From Lewinellaceae bacterium (GTDB lineage Bacteria; Bacteroidota; Bacteroidia; Chitinophagales; Saprospiraceae): a stretch of DNA of 64,000 nt. Where the stretch lies: the NCBI GenBank assembly GCA_016719605.1, contig JADJYW010000019.1:33501-97500 (forward strand). Direction: 5' to 3'. The notes beneath the pieces were generated by a model. It saw nothing but the letters and a program-made list of their open reading frames with translations, searched no databases and was not told where the DNA came from. The position numbers and the translations under genes are program-made. Below are positions 28,453 through 36,912 of this stretch, piece by piece (the first letter of the stretch is position 1; each line of letters opens with the position of its first letter).

Positions 28453-29418
28453 CTAATTGAAATTGATGTAATCGCTTGGGTTTACGGCACGCCCCTTGTG
28501 CCAGAGTTCAAAGTGCAGGTGTGGGCCGGAGGTGTTTTCACCCGTGTTGCCGATAATCGCGATGGCTTCTCCGGCCTTGACGGCGCTGCCGGCTTTTTTG
28601 AACAGGACGGAATTGTGTTTGTACATGGTCACCACATTGTTCGGGTGCTGAATGGCAATGCTGTAGCCGGTCTCCACGGTATACCCGGAGGAAATCACCA
28701 CCCCGTCGGCAGCGGCTTTTACGGCAGTATTCTTCGAAGCGGCCACATCTATACCGAAGTGGCTTTTTGATAAATCAAAAGGAGCCATGACCTCGCCCGA
28801 TACCGGCGGCATGAAAAACAGTTGTTCCAGAGGTTGCTCGCGGGTAAGTATTGGGTTCAGCGCAGTAGAAGTAGCCTCGCTGCCGCCGGAGAAGGTACCC
28901 TTGTCCACCGCATTGCGGAGCACTTCGTCTTCGCCAATCCGTTCCACGGCTTTATTTGAAACGGCTTTTTGGGTCGTATCGGTAGCCGACTCGCTTTTTT
29001 GTTTGACCGCTTCCTGGGTGAAATCTGCGATATCGCCGGTCAAAATTTTGCGGAAGTTATCGTTGTAGGCCCGATGGGCTTTTATTTCGTTTTCCAGGTT
29101 GGCCACTTTGCCGGTCAGTTCGGCGATCTCGTCATCGCGCTGAAAATCGCCATAGCCGGGTATGTAGCGCTTCAGCGGGGTGTAGATAATCAGGAGCGTC
29201 ATGGCAATGGCGGTGCCCACAACCAGGGAACTCAGGAAAACATATACGCTGAGCGGCGACAACTTCAGGGAGGTTACTTCCTCAAAAGTCTCGTCGTTCA
29301 TAATAACCAGGCGGTACTGGTCGCGTAGTTTTTCCAACAGGCTGCGGCTATCGTCTTCGCCCCGGCGAAAGAAGCCCACAACTTTTTTTAGCAATCCAAG
29401 ATATTTTTGCATCCCCAT
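28453..29418 (-). CDS. M23 family peptidoglycan endopeptidase, membrane anchored
   Basis: 321 aa. A cytoplasmic N-terminus is followed by one membrane segment (about residues 55-78, VYVFLSSLVVGTAIAMTLLI). A coiled coil follows (EIAELTGKVANLENEIKAH), then a linker, and the C-terminal LytM domain with the zinc ligands of SHFGIDVAA (HxxxD) and HLHFELW (HxH). These enzymes cut peptide cross-links in the cell wall during growth or division; the arrangement is typical of Bacteroidota M23 proteins. The start could also be the ATG two codons further in. Confidence 0.9.
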   Translation of the reverse strand: MGMQKYLGLLKKVVGFFRRGEDDSRSLLEKLRDQYRLVIMNDETFEEVTSLKLSPLSVYVFLSSLVVGTAIAMTLLIIYTPLKRYIPGYGDFQRDDEIAELTGKVANLENEIKAHRAYNDNFRKILTGDIADFTQEAVKQKSESATDTTQKAVSNKAVERIGEDEVLRNAVDKGTFSGGSEATSTALNPILTREQPLEQLFFMPPVSGEVMAPFDLSKSHFGIDVAASKNTAVKAAADGVVISSGYTVETGYSIAIQHPNNVVTMYKHNSVLFKKAGSAVKAGEAIAIIGNTGENTSGPHLHFELWHKGRAVNPSDYINFN

Positions 29419-29644
29419 GAAGTTTTACCCCGATTTTCGGGCACTTGCCGTCAAATTGGTACTGACTTTGCTCCGAAAACGTGGCAAAGTTCGTTCAAAA
29501 TGCCGTTCCCGTCGCGGAAATCTCCGAACTGGTGTTGCCGATCCCACAAATCACGGGCATCAAGGCAACCCTTTTGTCCCAAATTGCACCATCCGACACC
29601 ACTATTCATTCGCCGACCGGCACTTCTTGCACATTGCCAACAAC

Positions 29645-32488
29645 ATGAAAAATATCCGCATCGTACTGCCAGGCCTGCTGACCTTGCTGCTCGTCGCAGG
29701 CTGCGTGACCACCAAAAAGAAAAACGCCGAAGTCGGCTGGTTCAAAAAAGGGTATCACAACCTCACCTCCAAGTACAATTACTGGTTCAATGCCGATGAA
29801 CTGCTCCAACTGACTATGGTTGGCCTCGGCAAACAACACGAGGACAACTACAGCCAAATACTGGAACTATACCCCTACGAGGTAACCAATCCGCAAGCTT
29901 CTCTGGGCGATTTGGACAATGTGATCAAAAAATCTTCCACAGCTATCTCACTGCACCGCGTCGGCGATTTCACCGACGACTGCTACATTATGATCGGCCA
30001 GGCGCAACACCTCAAGCGCGACTACGAGACATCGGAAGCCACGTTCCGGTATATCCGCGAAGAACAAAACCCAAACAGCAACTCCAAGAGCAAACTCAAG
30101 AGCGCCAAAAAGAAAAAAGAAACGGTCAAGAAGAAGAAAAAGAAGAAGTCTTCGCCCCGAAAGAAAAAGAAGGCAGCCCGAAAGAAAAGGGAGCAGAACA
30201 AAAAACTGGCGGCCCAAGGCAAAACCGATAGTAAAACGAAGGCTGCTTCGGACCCGAAGAAGGCCAAGGCGGCGGAGGAACCGATCATTCAGCGCGACGA
30301 TCCCTACGACAAAACCTTGCAGCGCACTGCTGCATACCCGCTGGCTATGATCTGGTACAGCCGCACGCTGATCGAACGGCAGAAATATGATGAAGCCGAT
30401 TTCCTTCAACGCGACCTGGAACAAGACCCGTTCTTTCCCACCGAACTGCGCAAGGATTTACACATGGCCCAGGCCTACCTATGGATGAAGCAAAAGCGAT
30501 ACGAGCGCGCCGTAGCTCCCCTGGAACAAGCCGTCAAGCATGCCACCAAAAAAAAGGAGCGCGCCCGATTGGCCTATATTTTGTCCCAACTCTACGAGCG
30601 TACCGGACAGTACGACCGCGCCTACGCTGCCCTGGAAACTTCCCTGAACAGCAATCCACCCTACGAAATGGAATTCAATGCCCGCCTGCGACAAATCCAG
30701 GCCGGGTATGCCAATGGAAAAATCAGCAGTGCAGAAGCCGGCAAATCGCTGGAACGCATGACCAAGGATGTCAAAAATGCTGAATACCAGGATCAGATTT
30801 ACTTCGTCATGGCCGGTATTGCCCTCAAAGACGGGCAACGCGAAGCAGCCATTGCCCTGCTTCAGCAGTCGCTGAGCCACAGCGCGGGTAACAACAACCT
30901 GCGCAGCGAGGCATACCTGCTTCTGGCCGATCTCTACTTCGAGGACGAAGACTTTGTTTTTGCCAAAAAATACTACGACAGTACCCTCACGGTGCTTCCC
31001 GCCACCGACGAGCGATTCTCCCGGGCACGCCGCTATGCCGACAACCTGACCGATATTGCCCGGCTGATTACCAATATCGAAACCAACGACAGCATCATCC
31101 GGGTTTTCTACATGAGCCCCGCCGAACGGACAGACCTGGCCAAAAAGATCAAAAAACAACGCGAAGAGGAGGCCGAACAGGCCGAATCAGCCAAAATGGC
31201 CAAGGAGTCGAACAAAGACCAGCCAATGCCCGTACCCCTGGCCGGCCAACGCTCCTCCTTTTATTTTTACAACGATGCCTTCCTGAAAAAAGGGAAAAAA
31301 GACTTCTCTAAAGCATGGGGCAATCGCAAACTGGAAGACAACTGGCGGCGCAGCAGCCGACCGCAAAGCAGCCTGCCCGGCGATGTGGCCGACAACGAGC
31401 AGCAGGCAGGCAACGAAACCAATGAGGTGGATTTGGCCGACATTTTCCAGGGTATCCCGCAAAGTGAGGAAGAACTTTCCGTATTGCACGCCTCCACCTA
31501 CGAGGCGATGTATCAACTCGGCGTGCTTTTCCGGGACAAACTGGAAAACAACGAACGCTGCTCCGGCACGCTGGAGGATATGCAAACCCGCTACCCGGAT
31601 ACAACCAAATATGAACCGGAAACCTGGTACTACTGCTACCTGGCATTCACTGATCTGAACAACGCACCCCGGGCAAAGTACTATTATGACAAATTAGTGG
31701 CCAAATACCCGACCAGTGCCTTTGCCCGCGTGCTCACCGACCCCAACTTCCTAAATGCAAACAAGGAACGCGAACGCGAACTCAACCAGTTTTACGAGCA
31801 GACATACGCGTATTTCACCGAAGGGAATTACAAAACCGCTTTCGAGCGCTGCTCCGAGGCGCCCACCAAATACGGTACCACCAACCCGCTGATGGCCAAA
31901 TTCGCCCTGCTCAGCGCACTTTGCACCGGCAACCTGCAAGGCAATACCGCCTACTGCCAGGCACTCAAAGAGGTTATTGCGCGCTTCCCGGAAAGCGCCG
32001 AAGCCACGCGGGCAAAGGAAATCGCACGCCTCCTCTCCTGCGAGGGTTTTGAAGTGACCGACGGAAAAACCGCCCCGGGTAGTACACCACCTGCCACCCT
32101 CGATGAAGGTTTCACGCTCGACGACGACAAACTGCACTATTTCCTGGTGGCTATTTCCGGCGATGTGCGCCTCGACGACATCAAAATTTCCGTGTCGGAT
32201 TACAACCGCGAGTTCCACAAACTGGAACAACTGCGCATTTCCAACATCTTCCTCGGCACGGATACCAATACGCCCATTCTGGTAATTCGCAAATTCGACA
32301 CCAGAATCCAGGCCATGCGCTACTACGACGAGGTGAAAAACCTCAAGGAGTTCCTCGGCGAAACAGCCAAAAAAACATACAACAAGGAGTTCTTTGCCAT
32401 CACGCAGGAAAACTACCGCCGCATCCTGAAAAACAAGACACTGGAAGGATACCGCGAGTTTTTTGGTGAGCACTATTTGAAAAAATAG
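29645..32488 (+). CDS. porW: Type IX secretion / gliding lipoprotein PorW (SprE)
   Basis: 947 aa from the ATG at 29645 (MKNIRIVLPGLLTLLLVAGC), with a clear lipobox (LLVAGC), so it is anchored as a lipoprotein. The start of the mature part (GWFKKGYHNLTSKYNYWFNADELL) and the serial tetratricopeptide-like helices identify PorW/SprE, which links the PorKLM-N motor and rings to the secretion translocon in the periplasm. An unusual feature is a stretch of about 70 residues very rich in Lys (encoded at 30080-30290, e.g. KKKETVKKKKKKKSS). The C-terminal part ends with FGEHYLKK. It is unlinked to porZ (6 kb away) or to other T9SS genes. Confidence 0.88.
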   Translation: MKNIRIVLPGLLTLLLVAGCVTTKKKNAEVGWFKKGYHNLTSKYNYWFNADELLQLTMVGLGKQHEDNYSQILELYPYEVTNPQASLGDLDNVIKKSSTAISLHRVGDFTDDCYIMIGQAQHLKRDYETSEATFRYIREEQNPNSNSKSKLKSAKKKKETVKKKKKKKSSPRKKKKAARKKREQNKKLAAQGKTDSKTKAASDPKKAKAAEEPIIQRDDPYDKTLQRTAAYPLAMIWYSRTLIERQKYDEADFLQRDLEQDPFFPTELRKDLHMAQAYLWMKQKRYERAVAPLEQAVKHATKKKERARLAYILSQLYERTGQYDRAYAALETSLNSNPPYEMEFNARLRQIQAGYANGKISSAEAGKSLERMTKDVKNAEYQDQIYFVMAGIALKDGQREAAIALLQQSLSHSAGNNNLRSEAYLLLADLYFEDEDFVFAKKYYDSTLTVLPATDERFSRARRYADNLTDIARLITNIETNDSIIRVFYMSPAERTDLAKKIKKQREEEAEQAESAKMAKESNKDQPMPVPLAGQRSSFYFYNDAFLKKGKKDFSKAWGNRKLEDNWRRSSRPQSSLPGDVADNEQQAGNETNEVDLADIFQGIPQSEEELSVLHASTYEAMYQLGVLFRDKLENNERCSGTLEDMQTRYPDTTKYEPETWYYCYLAFTDLNNAPRAKYYYDKLVAKYPTSAFARVLTDPNFLNANKERERELNQFYEQTYAYFTEGNYKTAFERCSEAPTKYGTTNPLMAKFALLSALCTGNLQGNTAYCQALKEVIARFPESAEATRAKEIARLLSCEGFEVTDGKTAPGSTPPATLDEGFTLDDDKLHYFLVAISGDVRLDDIKISVSDYNREFHKLEQLRISNIFLGTDTNTPILVIRKFDTRIQAMRYYDEVKNLKEFLGETAKKTYNKEFFAITQENYRRILKNKTLEGYREFFGEHYLKK

Positions 32489-32560
32489 CGCCAAAGAACA
32501 CGGTAGCGGGTCTTTGATGCCGACGTATGCAGCGCCGGGGGAATTGTTTGGAGGAACCGC

Positions 32561-32568
32561 TACCTTTG
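32561..32568 (+). promoter_or_regulatory. Possible -7 promoter element of alaS
   Basis: TACCTTTG is a perfect match to the Bacteroidota TAnnTTTG element and lies 25 bp upstream of the alaS ATG. No TTG is present exactly 19 nt upstream, although TTG occurs nearby, so only half of the promoter is supported. Confidence 0.4.
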
Positions 32569-32592
32569 CTGCCGCAAAAAAGACAACTGCAC

Positions 32593-35298
32593 ATGACATC
32601 CCGCGACATCCGCCGCCAATTCCTCGACTTCTTCGCTTCCAAAGAGCACAAAATCATTGCCTCTGCACCCATCGTGGCCAAGAGCGACCCCACCCTCATG
32701 TTCATCAACTCGGGCATGGCGCCCCTCAAGGATTTTTTCCTCGGCAACCAGGCGCCGCCCGCCAAACGCGTGGCCGATACCCAAAAATGCCTGCGCGTGA
32801 CCGGCAAACACAACGACCTCGAAGACGTGGGCCGCGACGGCTACCACCATACCATGTTCGAGATGCTGGGCAACTGGTCGTTTGGTGATTATTTCAAAAA
32901 GGAAGCCATCGCCTGGTCCTGGGAACTGCTCACAGAGGTGTATAAATTGCCCAAAGACCGCCTCTATGTCTCGGTGTTCAAAGGAGACGACAAGGAAAAA
33001 TTGCCCTTCGATCAGGAAGCATTCGATGAGTGGAAAAAATACATCGCGGAAGACCGAATTCTTGCCTTCGGCAAAAAAGAAAACTTCTGGGAAATGGGCG
33101 ACCAGGGTCCCTGCGGCCCCTGCTCCGAAATCCATGTGGATATGCGTCCCGACAGCGAGCGCGCCAAAACGGATGGCCGCACCCTCGTGAATGCCGACGA
33201 CCCTAACGTCATTGAAGTGTGGAACAATGTGTTCATGCAGTTCAACCGCAAAGCCGACGGCTCGCTCGACGAACTGCCCGCCAAAAGTGTGGATACCGGC
33301 ATGGGCTTCGAGCGCCTCTGCCGCGCCGTGCAAGGCGCCGCATCCAACTATGATACCGACCTGTGGAAACCACTCATCGGTTTTCTCGAAAAATTTTCCG
33401 GCATCGAGTACACCGGCACCTACCCCGAAATACACGCCGACTGGAAAAAAACGGACGTGGCCATGCGCGTGGTAGCCGACCACCTGCGTGCCGTTTGTTT
33501 CACCATTGCCGACGGCGAACTGCCGGCCAGCGGCGGCGCGGGCTATGTCATCCGCCGCATTTTGCGTCGCGCCGTGCGCTATTATTATTCCTTCCTCGAC
33601 CTCAAGGAACCCGTGTTGTACCGCATGGCGCCCATCCTCGCCGAGGAATTTCACGATGTTTTTCCCGAACTAAAAGCACAGATTGACTTCGTGGTACGCG
33701 TGATTTTGGAAGAAGAAAAAGCTTTTCTGCGTACCCTCGAAAGCGGCCTGAAGCGTATCGAAATGCTGCCGATTCAGCACAACACCATTGACGGCCAGCA
33801 GGCCTTCGACCTGTACGACACCTTCGGTTTCCCCATTGACCTCACCCGCCTCATCGCCCGCGAAAAAGGCTGGTCGGTGGACGAAGCCGGTTTTGAAAAA
33901 GCCCTGCTGGAGCAAAAAACGCGCTCCCGCAAGGATGCCGCCAAAGAAGTGGGCGACTGGATAAGCCTCCCCCCGACCTCCGCCAAAGGAGGGGGAGAGG
34001 CGCAGTCCGGCGGGGGAGAAGTCGAATTTGTCGGCTACGACCAACTCGAACTGCGCGACAGCCACGTCGTGAAATACCGCACCGTACAGATCAAAGGCCA
34101 GCCGCAGTACCACCTGGTGCTGAACCGAACGCCGTTTTACCCCGAAGGTGGCGGCCAGGTGGGCGACACCGGCTGGCTGGAATTCTCCCTCCCTGTTGGG
34201 GAGGGTCGGGGTGGGGTGGAAAAAATCCGGGTGCTGGACACCAAAAAGGAAAATGACCTGGTCATGCATGTCGTGGAGCGTCTGCCGCAGTACCTGCAAG
34301 ACCCGACGGTTCATTGCCAGGTAGATTCCCGCAAACGCAGCCTCACCGAAAACAACCACTCCGCTACCCACCTGCTGCACGCCGCCTTGCGTCGGGTGCT
34401 GGGCCACCACGTCCAGCAAAAAGGCTCCTACCTCGACGACAAAACGCTGCGCTTCGACTTTGCCCATTTCCAAAAAGTAACCGACGAGGAACTGGCGCAG
34501 ATCGAACAGATTGTCAACGAAAAAATCCGCGAAAATATCGCCCTTGAGGAGGCGCGTAACCTGCCTATCGAGGAAGCCCAAAAATCGGGCGCGATGATGC
34601 TTTTTGGTGAAAAATACGGTGAAACGGTGCGCATGATCACCTTCGACCCGGCCTATTCCCGCGAACTCTGCGGTGGCTGCCACGTCCGCCACACCGGCCA
34701 GATCGGGTATTTTAAAATTGTTTCCGAAGGAGCAGTAGCCGCCGGTGTGCGCCGGATCGAAGCGCTCACGGCCGATGCTGCCGAGCAATACCTGACCACC
34801 ATCGAACGGGAAGTGACGGCAATCAAAATGCTGCTCAAAACCAAAGAGCCGGCGAAGGCTGTGGCCGATTTGCAGGAAGAAAACAAACGCCTGCAAAAAG
34901 AAATCGAGCGGCTCATTCAGGCACAGGCCGATGGCTTGCGCGAGGGTTTGCGCAGCAAGGCCGAAACCGTGAACGGCATTACATTGGTCGCTGCCGTGCT
35001 CCCCATCGGCGATGCCAATGCGATCAAAACACTCGCCTACGAACTGGAGCGCGAACTCGGCAGCGCCGTCATCGCCTTTGGCTCGGTGAGTGCCGACAAA
35101 CCCTTGCTCACGGTACGCATCAGCGAAGCGCTGGCCAAAGAACGCGGCCTGAACGCCGGCACTATCGTGCGCGAACTCGCACAAAAATTCCTTCAGGGCG
35201 GCGGCGGCGGGCAACCATTTTTCGCCACGGCAGGCGGTAGCGATGCGAGCAAACTGGACGAGGCCGTTCGCGCGGTGAAAACGTACATCGCGAAGTAG
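32593..35298 (+). CDS. alaS: Alanyl-tRNA synthetase with two in-frame repeat inserts
   Basis: 901 aa from the ATG at 32593 (MTSRDIRRQFLDFF), some 25 residues longer than the usual 870-880. The aminoacylation domain has FINSGMAPLKDFF, the GNWSFGDYF motif and TGMGFERL. The editing domain has the zinc-binding NHSATHLLH (about 34355-34380) and the CGGCHVRH motif (about 34665-34690). A C-terminal coiled coil and DHHA1 domain follow (GGGGGQPFFATAGG). Two segments not found in the family, at 33966-34019 (LPPTSAKGGGEAQSGGGE) and 34185-34220 (FSLPVGEGRGGV), are encoded by GC-rich palindromic repeats and sit in the linker to, and within, the start of the editing region. All catalytic motifs are intact. 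Confidence 0.97.
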   Translation: MTSRDIRRQFLDFFASKEHKIIASAPIVAKSDPTLMFINSGMAPLKDFFLGNQAPPAKRVADTQKCLRVTGKHNDLEDVGRDGYHHTMFEMLGNWSFGDYFKKEAIAWSWELLTEVYKLPKDRLYVSVFKGDDKEKLPFDQEAFDEWKKYIAEDRILAFGKKENFWEMGDQGPCGPCSEIHVDMRPDSERAKTDGRTLVNADDPNVIEVWNNVFMQFNRKADGSLDELPAKSVDTGMGFERLCRAVQGAASNYDTDLWKPLIGFLEKFSGIEYTGTYPEIHADWKKTDVAMRVVADHLRAVCFTIADGELPASGGAGYVIRRILRRAVRYYYSFLDLKEPVLYRMAPILAEEFHDVFPELKAQIDFVVRVILEEEKAFLRTLESGLKRIEMLPIQHNTIDGQQAFDLYDTFGFPIDLTRLIAREKGWSVDEAGFEKALLEQKTRSRKDAAKEVGDWISLPPTSAKGGGEAQSGGGEVEFVGYDQLELRDSHVVKYRTVQIKGQPQYHLVLNRTPFYPEGGGQVGDTGWLEFSLPVGEGRGGVEKIRVLDTKKENDLVMHVVERLPQYLQDPTVHCQVDSRKRSLTENNHSATHLLHAALRRVLGHHVQQKGSYLDDKTLRFDFAHFQKVTDEELAQIEQIVNEKIRENIALEEARNLPIEEAQKSGAMMLFGEKYGETVRMITFDPAYSRELCGGCHVRHTGQIGYFKIVSEGAVAAGVRRIEALTADAAEQYLTTIEREVTAIKMLLKTKEPAKAVADLQEENKRLQKEIERLIQAQADGLREGLRSKAETVNGITLVAAVLPIGDANAIKTLAYELERELGSAVIAFGSVSADKPLLTVRISEALAKERGLNAGTIVRELAQKFLQGGGGGQPFFATAGGSDASKLDEAVRAVKTYIAK
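33966..34019 (+). repeat. GC-rich palindromic repeat within alaS, copy 1
   Basis: An imperfect palindrome (CTCCCCCCGACCTCCGCC on one side, GGAGGGGGAG and GGCGGGGGAG on the other) lies in frame between DW and the VEFVGYDQLE strand. It codes for a Gly/Ser/Pro-rich loop that typical AlaS proteins lack. Confidence 0.7.
34185..34220 (+). repeat. GC-rich palindromic repeat within alaS, copy 2
   Basis: A stem-loop (CCCTCCC / GGGGAGGG) is followed by TCGGGGTGGGG. This order of parts matches the right half of the helicase insert at 26170-26196. In frame, it sits between GDTGWLE and EKIRVLDTKKEN, two blocks that are separated by only a few residues in most AlaS. Confidence 0.7.
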
Positions 35299-35376
35299 CG
35301 CACAAACAGGAACGTCGGTATGGAAAAAACCCGCGTCGGGCATTTAGTTCGCTTCGGGACAATTTGGGCGATCCCC

Positions 35377-35406
35377 CTGGTCATGGCGCCGCCTGTGCTA
35401 CCTTTG
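35377..35406 (+). promoter_or_regulatory. Likely promoter of sdaA
   Basis: CTG at 35377-35379 and TACCTTTG at 35399-35406 are 19 nt apart, one mismatch from the Bacteroidota consensus. The ATG of sdaA follows after 17 bp. Confidence 0.45.
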
Positions 35407-35423
35407 CCGCCGGAAAAACAATC

Positions 35424-36844
35424 ATGGAAAGAATAAGCGTTTTCGACATTTTCAAAATAGGGATTGGCCCCTCCAGTTCGCACACCATGGGGCCTTGGCG
35501 TGCTGCCCAGCGTTTTCTGCGCGAAATCGGGCGCGATGGCAATTTCGATCATGTGACTGCTGTACAGGTGGATCTCTACGGCTCTCTGGCCAAAACAGGT
35601 AAAGGCCACGGCACCGACCTCGCTGTCGTTCTCGGCCTCAATGGCGACGACCCCGTGACGGTTCCGGTGGATGCCGTGCAAACCACACTCGACCATATCG
35701 CACAAACCAAAACAATCCGCCTTGGCGGCCAAAAAGACCTGCCTTTCGACCCCGGGCAGGATGTCGTTTTTCTGTACCACGAAGCTTTGCCGTACCACGC
35801 CAATGGCCTCGTCTTTCGGGCTTTTTTCCGAAATGGAGCAGGGATCAGCCAAACCTACTACTCCGTTGGCGGCGGCTTTGTGGTGAAAGAAGGGGAAGAA
35901 AATCTGGCGGCCACGGTCACGCTGCCCTTCCCCATTGACCGGGGCGCCGACCTGGCCAGGTGGTGTGCCGAACAGGGCAAGAGTATTTCCGAAATCGTTT
36001 TCCAGAACGAGCGCACCTGGCGTTTTCCCGAGGATATCCGGGCCGGGCTGTTGGCCATTTGGGAGGTCATGCGGCAGTGCATGTACAAAGGTTGCCATAC
36101 GGATGGTATCCTGCCTGGCGGACTCGAAGTGGTGCGCCGTGCCCACGACATGAACGTCAACCTGCTCGGTAACCGGCCCTACGCCAATGTGGACGAGTGG
36201 ATGGACCAAATTCGGCAAGACGACCATGCTTTCCGGCATATTCTCAAATGGGTAAGTTGTTTTGCCCTGGCGGTCAATGAAGAAAATGCGGCTTTTGGAC
36301 GGGTCGTTACCGCGCCTACCAACGGTGCGGCCGGGGTCATTCCGGCGGTTATGATGTATTTCGCCTGCTTTTGCCCGGAGTTTCGGGGCGACGACGATCT
36401 GGTGCGCTTTATGCTCACCGCAGGCGAGTTTGGCAGTTTATTCAAAAAAGGCGCAACCATATCGGCCGCCATGGGCGGATGCCAGGCGGAGATCGGCGTA
36501 TCGTCGGCCATGGCTGCCGGCGCCCTCACCGAATGCCTCGGCGGGTCGCCTGCCCAAGCCATGATGGCTGCCGAAATTGCCATGGAACACCACCTCGGTA
36601 TGACTTGCGACCCCATCGGCGGACTCGTACAGGTGCCCTGCATCGAGCGCAATACGATGGGCGCCATCAAGGCCATCACGGCGGCTCAAATCGCGCTCGA
36701 AAGCGACCCCGCCAAGGCGAAGGTCAGTCTGGATGCCGTCATCAAAACCATGAAGGAAACTGCCGAAGATATGAACCACAAGTACAAGGAAACCGCCGAC
36801 GGAGGGTTGGCCTTGCAGTTCACCGTGGGCTGGTCGAGTGCTGA
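35424..36844 (+). CDS. sdaA: L-serine ammonia-lyase, iron-sulfur type (frameshift near the end)
   Basis: About 473 aa from the ATG at 35424 (MERISVFDIFKIGIGPSSSHT). Single-chain type 2 L-serine dehydratase: beta domain (GSLAKTGKGHGTD), then the catalytic alpha domain with TAPTNGAAGVIPAVMMY, AMGGCQAEIGVSSAMAAG and the cluster motif GMTCDPIGGLVQVPC. It deaminates serine to pyruvate. The open frame runs to 36995, overlapping the converging ligase gene, but one lost G at about 36827-36829 would give the family-like ending VGLVEC with a stop at 36842-36844. In the Legionella enzyme this C-terminal Cys folds into the active site and ligates the cluster, so the repaired end makes biochemical sense. 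Confidence 0.93.
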
Positions 36845-36912
36845 CGCGGAGGGACTTTTGGTAAAGATGTCCAAGAATGCGGTCATGCGGCTGAACGTAC
36901 GAGACAGCCTCC

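Noticed and set aside
33670..35343. A 557-aa open frame on the minus strand opposite alaS
   Set aside because: It lies wholly antisense to a well-supported gene with complete catalytic motifs, and its translation has no recognisable domain. It is a composition artefact of GC-rich codons.
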